DNA of 64,000 nt, from NCBI GenBank assembly GCA_004322045.1, contig SCRN01000044.1, positions 116,352-180,351 on the forward strand. The letters are read 5' to 3'. The notes under the pieces are model-generated. The model was not told where the DNA came from. It worked only from the letters and a program-made list of their open reading frames with translations, and ran no database searches. Origin of the DNA: Paraburkholderia sp. GTDB taxonomy: Bacteria; Pseudomonadota; Gammaproteobacteria; Burkholderiales; Burkholderiaceae. The translations under genes and the position numbers were made by a program. This document shows positions 1 through 9,768 of the stretch, piece by piece; position 1 is the stretch's first letter; every line of letters begins with the position of its first letter.

Positions 1-694
1 CCGGGAAGGTATCGAAGAACGCATACACCACATTGACGACGAACAGAAAGAACGTGGTGGGAGACAAGAGCGGCAGCGCGATCCCGACGAAGCGCCGCAC
101 GGGCCCCGCGCCGTCGATCGCCGCCGCTTCTATCAAGGAACGCGGGATGGCCTGCAGACCGGCATAGAAAAACAAAAAGTTGTAGCTCACTTGTTTCCAC
201 ACCGACGCCAGGACCACGAGCGTCATGGCTTGCGTGCCGTTCAGCGCGTGGTTCCAGACGATGCCGCCTTTGGCGAGCGCGTAGGTGACGAGCCCGATGC
301 TCGGATTGAACAAGAACGCCCACAGCACTGCGGCAATGGCCGGCGCCACCGCATAAGGCCATATCAGCAGCGTGCGGTAGAGCTTGGCGCCGCGCGTGAC
401 GCGATCCGCGCATGCAGCAAGCAGCAAAGAAACGAGAAGGCCCGACACAGTCACGAGCGCGCTGAAAATCAACGTCGTCTTGAAAGAATCGAGATACAGC
501 GGATCGGCAAACAGATGCGCGAAGTTCGCCAGCCCGACGAACTCGCTCGATGTGCCGAAGGCATCTTGGGTTTGCGTCGATTGCCACAGCGCAACGCCGG
601 CCGGCCAAAGGAAAAAGAGGCCGGTGATGATCAATTGCGGCGCGATCAGCAGGTAAGGCAGTGCGCTCGCGGCAAAACGGGAACGTTCGTGCAT
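1..694 (-). CDS. ugpA: sn-glycerol-3-phosphate/sugar ABC transporter permease, UgpA-like (partial, runs off window start)
   Basis: Minus-strand reading from ATG at 694 gives [39 protein letters not shown]..., a MalF/UgpA-type permease; adjacent to a UgpB-like binding protein. Confidence 0.85.
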   Translation of the reverse strand, partial: MHERSRFAASALPYLLIAPQLIITGLFFLWPAGVALWQSTQTQDAFGTSSEFVGLANFAHLFADPLYLDSFKTTLIFSALVTVSGLLVSLLLAACADRVTRGAKLYRTLLIWPYAVAPAIAAVLWAFLFNPSIGLVTYALAKGGIVWNHALNGTQAMTLVVLASVWKQVSYNFLFFYAGLQAIPRSLIEAAAIDGAGPVRRFVGIALPLLSPTTFFLFVVNVVYAFFDTFP

Positions 695-869
695 GAATGA
701 CGATTCGATCGATTATGCCGCGCCGCCGCTCGGCGAAGACCCAACGAAGCATGACGGCGCAGCGGGTCGTGGTGCGAGGCGCGCCGCTCGCGCAGTGCGA
801 GGGCGCTCGGTCCTCAGCCGCTTCGCTACGGCGACGGCGCAGCGAAGGCGGCTTCGTGCACCGCTTGCT

Positions 870-2198
870 TTACTGCGCCGATTGCAGGAAGCGCCGCAAC
901 AACTCATTGCCGCGATTGACGGCCGAATCGAGCGCTGCCTGCGGCGTCTTCTTCTGCGCCCAAACTTGCTCGAGCTCCTCGTCGACGACCGTGCGAATCT
1001 GCGGCATGTTACCCAAGCGCAGCCCCTTCGTGTAGGGCAGCGGCGGTTTGTTCAGCATTTGCTTGATGGCCGTGTCGGCGCCGGGATTCTTGTCGTAGAA
1101 GCCTTGGCGGCGTGCAAGATCGTAAGCGGCCGTCGTGACGGGCAAGTAGCCGGTATCCTCATGCCACTTGGCGGCCACAGCGGGCGAGGACAGATACGCG
1201 AGGAATTTGGCGACCCCTTTGTACACGTTCGGATCCTTGCCGGCGAGCACCCAAAGGCTAGCGCCGCCGATGATCGCATTTTGCGGCGCGCCCTTCACGC
1301 TCGCGTCGTACGGCATCATGCCCGTGCCGAAGTCAAACTTCGCGTACTTGCGAATCGTCGCGAGCGAGCCCGACGAGTTCGTCAGAATGCCGCAATCGCC
1401 GCTATAGAACTTCGAGACCGCTTCGTCCTTGCGGCCCACGTACGTGAAGGTGCCCTGCTTGGCCATATCTTGGAGAAACTTGATATGGGCGACCTGCTGG
1501 GGCTTGTTGAACTCGAGCTTGGCATCGAGCCCATCGAAACCGTTGTTCTCCGACGCATACGGCAGGCCGTGCCAGGCGCTGTAATTCTCGAGTTGAATCC
1601 AACCTTGCCAGCCGGTCGTGAAGCCGCAGCTCATGCCCGATGCCTTCAATTTTTCCGCGTAGACGCGCACGTCGTCCCACGTCTTCGGCGGCCGATTCGG
1701 ATCGAGCCCGGCCTTCTTGAACGCTTCTTTGTTGTAGTAGAGCACCGGCGTCGAGCTATTGAACGGCATCGATACGAGTTCATCCGTCTTGGCGTCGCTG
1801 TAGTAGCTCGCGATCGTGGGCACGAAGGCCTTTTGATCGAGGGGCGTACCCGCTTGCTTGAATACTTCGGTGACGGGTATGACCGCCTTCTTAGCGGCCA
1901 TCATGGTGGCGGTGCCGACCTCATAGACTTGCAGGATAGCCGGTGCGTTACCGCTGCGGTAGGCGGCAATGCCCGCCGCAAGCGTTTGATCGTACGTTCC
2001 CTTGAAGACGGGCACGATCTTGTAGTCGCTTTGCGATCGATTGAAATCGTTGGCGATGTCGTTCACGTGCTCGCCGAGCGCGGCTTCCATCGCGTGCCAA
2101 AATTGGATCTCCGTGGCGGCCCATGCGGCTTGACTCACCCCGACGAGCAACGCACCCCCGAGCACCAGCGAACGAACCAGTGGCTTGCAACCGTTCAT
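870..2198 (-). CDS. ugpB: sn-glycerol-3-phosphate ABC transporter substrate-binding protein UgpB
   Basis: Signal peptide then [45 protein letters not shown], typical UgpB. Confidence 0.92.
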   Translation of the reverse strand: MNGCKPLVRSLVLGGALLVGVSQAAWAATEIQFWHAMEAALGEHVNDIANDFNRSQSDYKIVPVFKGTYDQTLAAGIAAYRSGNAPAILQVYEVGTATMMAAKKAVIPVTEVFKQAGTPLDQKAFVPTIASYYSDAKTDELVSMPFNSSTPVLYYNKEAFKKAGLDPNRPPKTWDDVRVYAEKLKASGMSCGFTTGWQGWIQLENYSAWHGLPYASENNGFDGLDAKLEFNKPQQVAHIKFLQDMAKQGTFTYVGRKDEAVSKFYSGDCGILTNSSGSLATIRKYAKFDFGTGMMPYDASVKGAPQNAIIGGASLWVLAGKDPNVYKGVAKFLAYLSSPAVAAKWHEDTGYLPVTTAAYDLARRQGFYDKNPGADTAIKQMLNKPPLPYTKGLRLGNMPQIRTVVDEELEQVWAQKKTPQAALDSAVNRGNELLRRFLQSAQ

Positions 2199-2290
2199 TT
2201 AGTTCTCCTAAGTAGACCTGCGCCGAGCGACGCGCCACGCTGCACCGCATCGCCCCGGCAGAACGCCGTGCGCCCTGCCGGGGCAATAGC

Positions 2291-3505
2291 TTAGTTATCG
2301 TTGATGACAAATAGACGTTGATACTCTTTCAACGCGTACCGGTCCGTCATGCCGGCAATGTAATGCGCGATGAGACGCGGTTGCACCGCCTCGTTCTCTG
2401 CCAAATAGGCCGGAGGCAGCAAGCGCGGGTCCTCGCTGAACGCCTCGAACAGCCCACCGATGACGCGCCGCGCCTTGCTCGCCATGCGCATGACGCGGTA
2501 ATGCCGGTACAAGTTCCTGAACAGGAAGCGTTTGAGCTCGGCCGCTTGCGCGGCCACCGCGCCGCTGTGCGTGACGAGCGCGGGCGCCGTCCGAACCGCT
2601 TCGAGCGACTGCGGCGCACACTCGGCAAGATTGCGCCGCGTCGTTTCGATGAGATCGACGATGAGCGTATTGATCATCCGGCGCACCGTCTCATGCACCA
2701 GGCGGCGCCCATCGAGCTGCGGATGCTCTCGCTTGGCGTGCGCGAAATGCGTCTGCCATAGCTCGACCTGCGCCAGTTGATCGATCGTCAGCAAACCGGA
2801 ACGCAAACCGTCGTCGACATCGTGATTGTTATAGGCGATTTCGTCGGCGATGTTCGCAATCTGCGCTTCGAGGGAGGGACGCTTGCTGGTCAAGAAACGC
2901 TCGCCGAGCTCGCCCAGCTGCAGGGCGTTGTCGCGGGAGCAGTGCTTCAAAATGCCTTCGCGCGTTTCGAAACAGAGATTGAGCCCGTTGAAGCCCCCAT
3001 AGTGCTCTTCGAGTTCGTCGACGACGGCCAGGCTTTGCAGATTGTGTTCGAAGCCGCCATGTTCGCGCATGCATTCGTTCAGCGCGTCTTGCCCGGCATG
3101 ACCGAACGGGGTGTGCCCAAGATCGTGCGCAAGCGAGATGGCTTCGACGAGATCCTCGTTCACGCGCAGATTGCGGGCCACCGACCGCGCGATCTGCGCC
3201 ACCTCCAAACTATGCGTGAGCCGCGTGCGGAACAGGTCGCCTTCGTGATTGACGAAAACTTGCGTCTTGTATTCGAGGCGCCGGAACGCCGTGGAATGCA
3301 CGATGCGATCTCGATCGCGCTGAAACTCCGTGCGCGCGGACGGCGGGGCCTCGGGGAAACGGCGGCCGCGCGACAGCGCCGAATGCGCGGCGTACGGTGC
3401 GAGATGAGCCTCCAGCATCTCTGCCGTCGGTGGGCTGACGATCGCGCCCGCGTTCGGCTCGCGGCTGATCGCACTGCTCTGCGTCGAGTCGGCCCTCTCA
3501 CTCAT
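2291..3505 (-). CDS. dgt: deoxyguanosinetriphosphate triphosphohydrolase-like protein (HD domain)
   Basis: HD-domain motifs [35 protein letters not shown]; located downstream of aroB. Confidence 0.9.
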   Translation of the reverse strand: MSERADSTQSSAISREPNAGAIVSPPTAEMLEAHLAPYAAHSALSRGRRFPEAPPSARTEFQRDRDRIVHSTAFRRLEYKTQVFVNHEGDLFRTRLTHSLEVAQIARSVARNLRVNEDLVEAISLAHDLGHTPFGHAGQDALNECMREHGGFEHNLQSLAVVDELEEHYGGFNGLNLCFETREGILKHCSRDNALQLGELGERFLTSKRPSLEAQIANIADEIAYNNHDVDDGLRSGLLTIDQLAQVELWQTHFAHAKREHPQLDGRRLVHETVRRMINTLIVDLIETTRRNLAECAPQSLEAVRTAPALVTHSGAVAAQAAELKRFLFRNLYRHYRVMRMASKARRVIGGLFEAFSEDPRLLPPAYLAENEAVQPRLIAHYIAGMTDRYALKEYQRLFVINDN

Positions 3506-3556
3506 CGTTTCCCCTTTCGCGTCAGATTGCTCGCACGCTCATCGCATTGGCTGGGT

Positions 3557-4633
3557 TCAAAGGCAGGCTGCGAGCGTCGCTCGCAATGCATCGCCAGGAA
3601 CGCTCTTCACCACCGTTTCGCCCAGTTGCTTCAACAAAACGAATTTCACTGTCCCGGCTTCGGCCTTTTTGTCAACTTTCATCAGTTCGATGTAGCGCGC
3701 ATCGCCAAGCGCCGGCGCATGAACCGGCAGACGGGCCGCCGTGATGAGTTCGACGAGCCGCGTGCGCACTGCTTCATCGAGATAGCCCGTACGCACCGAA
3801 AGATCGGCCGCCATCACCATGCCGCATCCGACGGCTTCTCCGTGCAGCCATTGCCCGTAGCCCAGCCCCGCTTCGATTGCATGCCCGAACGTATGGCCGA
3901 AGTTCAGAATTGCGCGTAGCCCGCCCTCGCGCTCGTCCGCCGCCACGACCGCCGCCTTCAGCTCGCACGAACGCTTGACGGCATGCGCAAGCGCCGACGG
4001 CTCGCGACGATTGAGCGCCTCGATGTTCGCTTCGAGCCATTCGAAAAATTCCGCGTCGGCAATCGCAGCCGTCTTGATGATCTCGGCTATGCCGGCGGCG
4101 AGCTCCCGCTCGGGCAGCGAGCCGAGCGCGCCGATATCTGCGATGACCGCTTGCGGCTGGTAGAACGCACCGATCATGTTCTTGCCAAGCGGATGGTTGA
4201 TGCCGGTCTTGCCGCCCACCGACGAATCCACCTGGGATAGCAAGGTCGTGGGCACTTGGATGAACGGCACCCCGCGCATATAGCAGGCCGCGGCAAAGCC
4301 CGTCATGTCGCCGATCACGCCGCCGCCGAGTGCAATCAGCGTAGTTTTGCGGTCGGCCTGCCCGGACAGCAGCGCATCGAAGATGCGATTGAGGGTTTCC
4401 CAGTTCTTGAACGCCTCGCCATCAGGCAGCACGACGGTGGAAACCTGTTTGCCGAGCGGGGCGAGCGCGGCGCGCAACGCTTCGCCGTACAGCGGCTCGA
4501 CCGTCTCGTTCGTGACGATCGTGACCGATGCGCCGGCGATGTGCGGCGCGAATAAATCGGTGCGGCCGATCAGATCGGCGCCGATGCGGATCGGGTAAGA
4601 GCGTTCGCCTAGATCGACGTTGACGGTAATCAT
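3557..4633 (-). CDS. aroB: 3-dehydroquinate synthase
   Basis: [18 protein letters not shown]..., [31 protein letters not shown]; start chosen at 4633 (ORF extends to 4738). Confidence 0.95.
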   Translation of the reverse strand: MITVNVDLGERSYPIRIGADLIGRTDLFAPHIAGASVTIVTNETVEPLYGEALRAALAPLGKQVSTVVLPDGEAFKNWETLNRIFDALLSGQADRKTTLIALGGGVIGDMTGFAAACYMRGVPFIQVPTTLLSQVDSSVGGKTGINHPLGKNMIGAFYQPQAVIADIGALGSLPERELAAGIAEIIKTAAIADAEFFEWLEANIEALNRREPSALAHAVKRSCELKAAVVAADEREGGLRAILNFGHTFGHAIEAGLGYGQWLHGEAVGCGMVMAADLSVRTGYLDEAVRTRLVELITAARLPVHAPALGDARYIELMKVDKKAEAGTVKFVLLKQLGETVVKSVPGDALRATLAACL

Positions 4634-5181
4634 GACTGTATCTGCTTGGTAATGCCGGCCATTTCGAGTTGCATGAGCACCATATTGACTAGCCCATTGA
4701 CCGACGGCCGCCCGGTTTCGACGATGAAATGCGCGCACTCGCGATAAAGCGGGTCGCGCTCGCTGTACAAGGCCTCGAGCTTCGCCTTCGGATCTTCCGT
4801 CTGCAGCAGCGGGCGGTTCTTATCCTTGCGCGTGCGCAGCCACAAATCGTGCGGATTGGCCCGAAGATAGACGACCAGCCCGCGCTCGTGCAGCAGCGCT
4901 CGGTTCTCAGGACGCAGGACCGCCCCCCCGCCCGTCGCCAAAACGATGGCCTCGCGAGCCGTCAATTCCGCGATGACCTGCGATTCGCGTTCGCGAAAGC
5001 CGGCCTCGCCTTCCAGTTCGAAAATAACGGGAATGCGCGCGCCCGTGCGAGCTTCGATTTCGTGGTCGCTATCGAAGAACGGGCGACCGAGCCGGCGCGC
5101 CACGGCGCGCCCCACGGTCGTCTTGCCCGCCCCCATGAGCCCCACGAAAAAAATATTGGTGTTGGCGCCCCGCTCTTGCAA
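4630..5181 (-). CDS. aroK: shikimate kinase
   Basis: [35 protein letters not shown]; overlaps aroB by 4 nt. Confidence 0.95.
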   Translation of the reverse strand: MQERGANTNIFFVGLMGAGKTTVGRAVARRLGRPFFDSDHEIEARTGARIPVIFELEGEAGFRERESQVIAELTAREAIVLATGGGAVLRPENRALLHERGLVVYLRANPHDLWLRTRKDKNRPLLQTEDPKAKLEALYSERDPLYRECAHFIVETGRPSVNGLVNMVLMQLEMAGITKQIQS

Positions 5182-5287
5182 CGTATCCTCTGTTCAATCG
5201 GCTATGGTTCGTGGCGCAGCTTACTGGCAAAGCCGCCGGCTTGTCGAGTGCGCAAGCTCGCCCGCTTGGCCCGGCCAAGCTTGCCGC

Positions 5288-6931
5288 TCAATCGATCGCG
5301 ACAATGCGAGGCGTGATGAAGACGACGAGTTCGCTGCGCTCTTTACGCACCGCTCGGTGGCGAAACAGAGCGCCCAGCAGGGGTATTTTGCCTAACAGCG
5401 GCACGCGCGTCACATCGTCGCGATCCTGGCTCTCATAAATGCCGCCGATCGAGACGGTGCCCCCGTCTTCCACCTCGACCCGCGTGCGCACGTGCTTGGT
5501 GTCGATTGCCGGCCCGGCAGACGTCGGTTTGCCGACACTATCTTTCGAAATATCGAGATCGAGGATGACACGCCCGTCCGGCATGATCCGCGGCTCGACT
5601 TCGAGCTTCAGGCTGGCTCGGCGAAACTGCACGCCAGAGACGCCGTTACGGACCTTGGCCTGGTAAGGCAGCTCGGTGCCCTGCTCGACCAGTGCACGCG
5701 TCCGATCCGCCGTCACGACGCGCGGGCTGGACACGATCCGCCCGCGTCCTTGCGCCTCGAGCGCGGATAGCTCCGCGGTCACGAGCCGCGTCGCCCCCGC
5801 CGCGAACAACGTAAGCCCCGCCGTCGCGGCCTCGAAGCCGGCGATAGCGCGGGCCGATACATCGTGCACGACGCCCTTCGGCCCGCCCGCGAGCCCGACG
5901 GACGGCGAATCGGCGTCGGTTGCGCCGCGCGCCGATCTCATCGACAAGCGAGCCCCCAACTCGCGCGAAAACCCTTGCGCGCCCTCGACGATACGCGCTT
6001 CGATCAGCACCTGGCGGTTCGGCTGATCGATCGCGGCGATCAGTTGGGCCACTTGATCGAGACGCGCCGCCAGATCGGTGACGAAAAGCAGGTTCGTGCG
6101 TGCATCGCCCATTGCGGCGCCACGCTTGGACAGCACACGCTGGGCGCCGGGCGCGGTCAGCAAGCGCGCGACTTCGTCGGCGCGCGGATAGCTGAGCGCA
6201 AACGTGCGGCTCACCAGCGGCTCGAGATCGGCCGCGCGCGCATGGGCTTCGAAGCGCTGGCGTTCGCGCGCCGCCAATTCGCTGAGCGGCGCGACCCAGA
6301 TCACGTCGCTGCGGCGGGCCATCGCCAAGCCGTGCGCATCGAGCAGCGTGTCGAACGCGGTTCGCCAAGGCACGGCATTCAGACTAAGCGATATCCGGCC
6401 GCGCACCCGCTCGCTCGCCACGATGTTCAGGCCCGTGAAGCGGGAGAAGGCATCCAACACGTCCGCAAGCTCGGCGTTCTTGAATCGCATTGTGATCGGC
6501 CGCTCGTCCTGCGCGTTGCCTGTCGCCGCGGATGCGAGTGCAGACCCGTCGCTCATTCGCGCCGCCGGGGCGAGCGGCACCGGCGGTCCTTCGAGCGCGC
6601 CCTCGGGCGGGCCGCTCGGGCGCGATTCGCCCGGGCCGCTCGGCGCCGGCGACGTCGCTGGGGCGTTCGGCGCGGGGGCAGCTGTGGAATGCGTTTCGCC
6701 GGACCCGTCGTCGGGAACATCGGCCGCCTCGCCCCCGAGCGGTGGTTCGCCGACGCTGGGCCATGCCGAGGCGGTGTGCTCTCGCGCGCCGTCCGTGAGC
6801 AATTCCGAGGGCAACGGCGGCAACCAGTCCACGCGCTCCGCGGCAGCGCCTGCCGAAACGAACAGTGCGATAGCGAAGCCCAGACATAGCCCGAGCATCG
6901 AAGTGCCTCGTCCACGCGTAGGCGAGTTCAT
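5288..6931 (-). CDS. pilQ: type IV pilus secretin PilQ (short form)
   Basis: Secretin domain ...VLIEARIVEGAQGFSRELGARL...; VEDGGTVSIGGIYESQDRDDVTRVPLLGKIPLLGALFRHR; STN-like ITMRFKNAELADVLDAFSRFTGLNIV. Confidence 0.88.
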   Translation of the reverse strand: MNSPTRGRGTSMLGLCLGFAIALFVSAGAAAERVDWLPPLPSELLTDGAREHTASAWPSVGEPPLGGEAADVPDDGSGETHSTAAPAPNAPATSPAPSGPGESRPSGPPEGALEGPPVPLAPAARMSDGSALASAATGNAQDERPITMRFKNAELADVLDAFSRFTGLNIVASERVRGRISLSLNAVPWRTAFDTLLDAHGLAMARRSDVIWVAPLSELAARERQRFEAHARAADLEPLVSRTFALSYPRADEVARLLTAPGAQRVLSKRGAAMGDARTNLLFVTDLAARLDQVAQLIAAIDQPNRQVLIEARIVEGAQGFSRELGARLSMRSARGATDADSPSVGLAGGPKGVVHDVSARAIAGFEAATAGLTLFAAGATRLVTAELSALEAQGRGRIVSSPRVVTADRTRALVEQGTELPYQAKVRNGVSGVQFRRASLKLEVEPRIMPDGRVILDLDISKDSVGKPTSAGPAIDTKHVRTRVEVEDGGTVSIGGIYESQDRDDVTRVPLLGKIPLLGALFRHRAVRKERSELVVFITPRIVAID

Positions 6932-7878
6932 CGTCGATCGTCCTGCAGCGAAATGCGGCGGACCCCATGCCGGCTCGCCAATGTCACGCCGCGGCTGTCG
7001 ATGCCAACCACCCGCTCTGCCCCCAGCGATTGCCCTGGCCCCACTACCGCGGCCTGCGTTCCGCTAGCGCCCTCGATGAGCGCGAGCGAACGCTCGCCAT
7101 CCTGTACGAATCCGACTAAATGCGCCCCGGCCAGGTCCGACGCCGAATCGGCTTGCGCTACGCCGAACGGATCGGCCGGAGGTTGCCGCTTGCCGCCGTC
7201 CGTGCCCACTCGAGGAGCGGCTCGCGCATAGTGCGCGCGTGGTCGAGCGGGCGATACATCGAACACGGACAGGGTTCCCGCGAATGCCAGCGCGCCCTGC
7301 TCCCGCTTGATAGTCAACGTCTGCGGAACCACCCATGCCGGCAGCGCCGAAAGCCCTTCCAAAAAGGCATATAGACCGGCGAAATCCGAGCGGCCGTCGA
7401 TTCGCAGGGCGCGCCCGGCGCGATCGCCGCCATCGCGCGCCGGGCTCGCCTGCGACGCCGGTTCCAGCAAGCGCAGTGTCACGCCCGTCTTCGCGGCAAG
7501 CTCGGCCAGCGCGGGCACCTCGCCACCTGCCGAGCGGTTCGACGGTACGACTGCGTGCGCGAGCGAAGCCGCTTGCAGAACCGGCATGCGCGCCAACCGA
7601 GCGCGCCCCTCTCGCAACTGCCGTTCGAGTGCGTCGATCGCGGTGGCGCCCGTCGCCCGCCCGGCGTCGAGGGCGCGACAGGCGAAGCTCGCGAGCGCAA
7701 AAGCGACCGCCGCCAACGCGGTGCAAGCCATCAGACGGCGCTTGACGCTCCATCGTTGCGCCGTAGCGCGCAGCAAGCCGCCTCGGCTCCTCGAGGGTCG
7801 CGCCGCCGGTAGATGCATGCACCTGCGTATACACCTGCGCCGGATGCCGGCAAGTGCAAAAAGCAACGCCCGCTTCAT
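6928..7878 (-). CDS. type IV pilus assembly protein, PilO-like N-terminal plus PilP-like C-terminal region in one ORF
   Basis: One TM followed by PilO-like FAGLYAFLEGLSALPAWVVPQTLTIKREQGALAFAGTLSVF, then PilP-like PPADPFGV...LVGFVQDGERSLALIEGASGTQAAVVGPGQSLG...GVRRISLQ; between pilN and pilQ. Confidence 0.7.
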   Translation of the reverse strand: MKRALLFALAGIRRRCIRRCMHLPAARPSRSRGGLLRATAQRWSVKRRLMACTALAAVAFALASFACRALDAGRATGATAIDALERQLREGRARLARMPVLQAASLAHAVVPSNRSAGGEVPALAELAAKTGVTLRLLEPASQASPARDGGDRAGRALRIDGRSDFAGLYAFLEGLSALPAWVVPQTLTIKREQGALAFAGTLSVFDVSPARPRAHYARAAPRVGTDGGKRQPPADPFGVAQADSASDLAGAHLVGFVQDGERSLALIEGASGTQAAVVGPGQSLGAERVVGIDSRGVTLASRHGVRRISLQDDRR

Positions 7879-8540
7879 CGATCCCTCCTGCCGCGGGCGC
7901 CATCTGCCAGGGCCGCCGTGCTACGCGCGGTGCGCCGTAATGGTGACGCCGGCTGCGCATCGCGCCATCGCACGCGCACCACCGCTTCGATGGCTCGCCG
8001 CGCCTCACCGCCGACGGGCGTTGCGATCAGCTTGAAGTCCACCATTTCGGCTGATTTCGCTCCGGGCAAGCGAGCCAATCGCTCGGTCCAAGCGGTACCT
8101 ACTGCGCTGTCGGATGCATGCAACTGCAGTTGAACGTCTTCATCGCTCAGTTGCAGCCGGTTGACCGTCACGCCTGCATGCGTCTGCGCACTCAGCGCGC
8201 CCAACAGCGACATCAACGCAACGTACGGTTGAGAGCGTGCCGCGGCCTGCGCTGCATTCACCTTCGCGCTTTCCTGCGCGCGTTCGAGCCGCGCAAGCTC
8301 GGCCAACGCCGGCGCCTGTTGCGCCACTTCGCGCTCGAGCTGCATGCGTTGCTCGTCGGCGGCGCTCATCGTCTCCCATCCGAAGGCTGCAAGCGCACCC
8401 GCCAAAACGGCCGCTGCGCCTTCGCATAGGCCGCGGCGGCGCCGCGAGCGCGCGGCTCGAATGCGATGCGGCAGCAAGTTGAAGCCGGATGCGCATGGCG
8501 CTGCCCCTTCGTTCGGACATTGCGTTGCGGCTGCGCTCAT
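7875..8540 (-). CDS. pilN: type IV pilus assembly protein PilN-like
   Basis: GFNLLPHRIRAARSRRRRG..., single TM, coiled coil; positional context pilM-N-O/P-Q; start MSAAATQ at 8540. Confidence 0.72.
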   Translation of the reverse strand: MSAAATQCPNEGAAPCASGFNLLPHRIRAARSRRRRGLCEGAAAVLAGALAAFGWETMSAADEQRMQLEREVAQQAPALAELARLERAQESAKVNAAQAAARSQPYVALMSLLGALSAQTHAGVTVNRLQLSDEDVQLQLHASDSAVGTAWTERLARLPGAKSAEMVDFKLIATPVGGEARRAIEAVVRVRWRDAQPASPLRRTARSTAALADGARGRRDR

Positions 8541-9547
8541 TCGAACACCCCGCGCAACGCCAAGCCGAACGCGACGGCAAAGCGCCCAGCTTGCTTCGCT
8601 TCGGCACGCGGCGCGAAGCGGCCGCCATCGAAACAAAACGGCGCGCAGTCGAACGGCTCCGCCGGACAGCCGAGGCGCTCGCCGATGTCGGCCATCGCGA
8701 GTCCCAGGCGTTCGAGCACCTTCACGTCGCCGCCGATGAGTGCGCGATCAAGGCCAGCGCCGGAGGCGAGCGATCCGAGGGCCGCATCGAGATCCGCATG
8801 TTCGCCTAAGGGGAAGCGAACGCTTGCCTCGACGGCGCCGTCTGCGACGCGCCAGCCGTACACGCCGTCGCTGCCGGCCCAGATCGCAGCGTATCGATCG
8901 GCGCGGCGCAGCGAATGCTCGGCCGCATAGGCAAGCGCGCGTAACGCGGCGAGCGGTTCGCCATCGATCGCGGCCAACGCGATGCCGGCCGCGGCGGCCG
9001 CTTCGACACGCGCCTCCAAATGCCGGCGAGGCGCCGCGGCGAGCGTCACACGAGAGACATCGGCTGCGCTTGTCTCGCCCGAAGCGGCGGCGCAGTCGGC
9101 GGCCCACCAATCGATCGACAGGGCGTCCCGCTCGAGCCCGCACAAGCGCTCGGCTTGCTCGAGCATGATCGGCTCCATCTCGTCGATTGCCTGCGAATCG
9201 CGGCCGTAACTATCCGGCGCTTGCGTGACGGGAGGCATTTCGAACGTGGCGATGGCCGTCGCGCCGCCCGGTATGGCCATCGCGCATGGCATCGCGCGCA
9301 GCGCACGGCGGCGCGGCCAGCGCGCGCACAACGACGACAGCGCAGCAGCCACGGCCGCTCGATCGACCAGATGCGCCCCGGACATCGCGTCCGGGTTCAA
9401 CGGCGCAGCACCGAGCCACTCCACGCGAACGGGCAGATTCGAACGGCCCTTGCGGCTCACGATGACGAGCCGCACCTCGCGCGGACTCACGTCGATGCCG
9501 GCTCCAAAGCGGCGCGCGGCGGACAACAGTTTGTTTCTCATCAGCAT
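8537..9547 (-). CDS. pilM: type IV pilus assembly protein PilM-like
   Basis: GAGIDVSPREVRLVIVSRKG..., CAMAIPGGATAIATFEMPP; upstream of pilN and divergent from mrcA. Confidence 0.72.
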   Translation of the reverse strand: MLMRNKLLSAARRFGAGIDVSPREVRLVIVSRKGRSNLPVRVEWLGAAPLNPDAMSGAHLVDRAAVAAALSSLCARWPRRRALRAMPCAMAIPGGATAIATFEMPPVTQAPDSYGRDSQAIDEMEPIMLEQAERLCGLERDALSIDWWAADCAAASGETSAADVSRVTLAAAPRRHLEARVEAAAAAGIALAAIDGEPLAALRALAYAAEHSLRRADRYAAIWAGSDGVYGWRVADGAVEASVRFPLGEHADLDAALGSLASGAGLDRALIGGDVKVLERLGLAMADIGERLGCPAEPFDCAPFCFDGGRFAPRAEAKQAGRFAVAFGLALRGVFE

Positions 9548-9768
9548 GACGTTTCCCCGCAGCAGCCGGGCCGTCGACATGAGCGGCCAAAGCGGCGTGC
9601 TGCAGCGAAATTGTGCGAATTGAGCCGCCGCGCCGATATTCGTCCGAACGGCCAACGTTGCGATGGAAGCGGGTGCAGTGCGTCGTTTCACATCGCCATC
9701 GGCCGTTAAGCTAAACGAAAGCTCGACATTGCGCCGCTATAATCGCGGCCATTGCACTTCGCTTCGCT

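Noticed and set aside
693-2294. 533-aa + strand ORF opposite ugpB
   Set aside because: Arg/Ala-rich shadow; UgpB on the minus strand accounts for the region.
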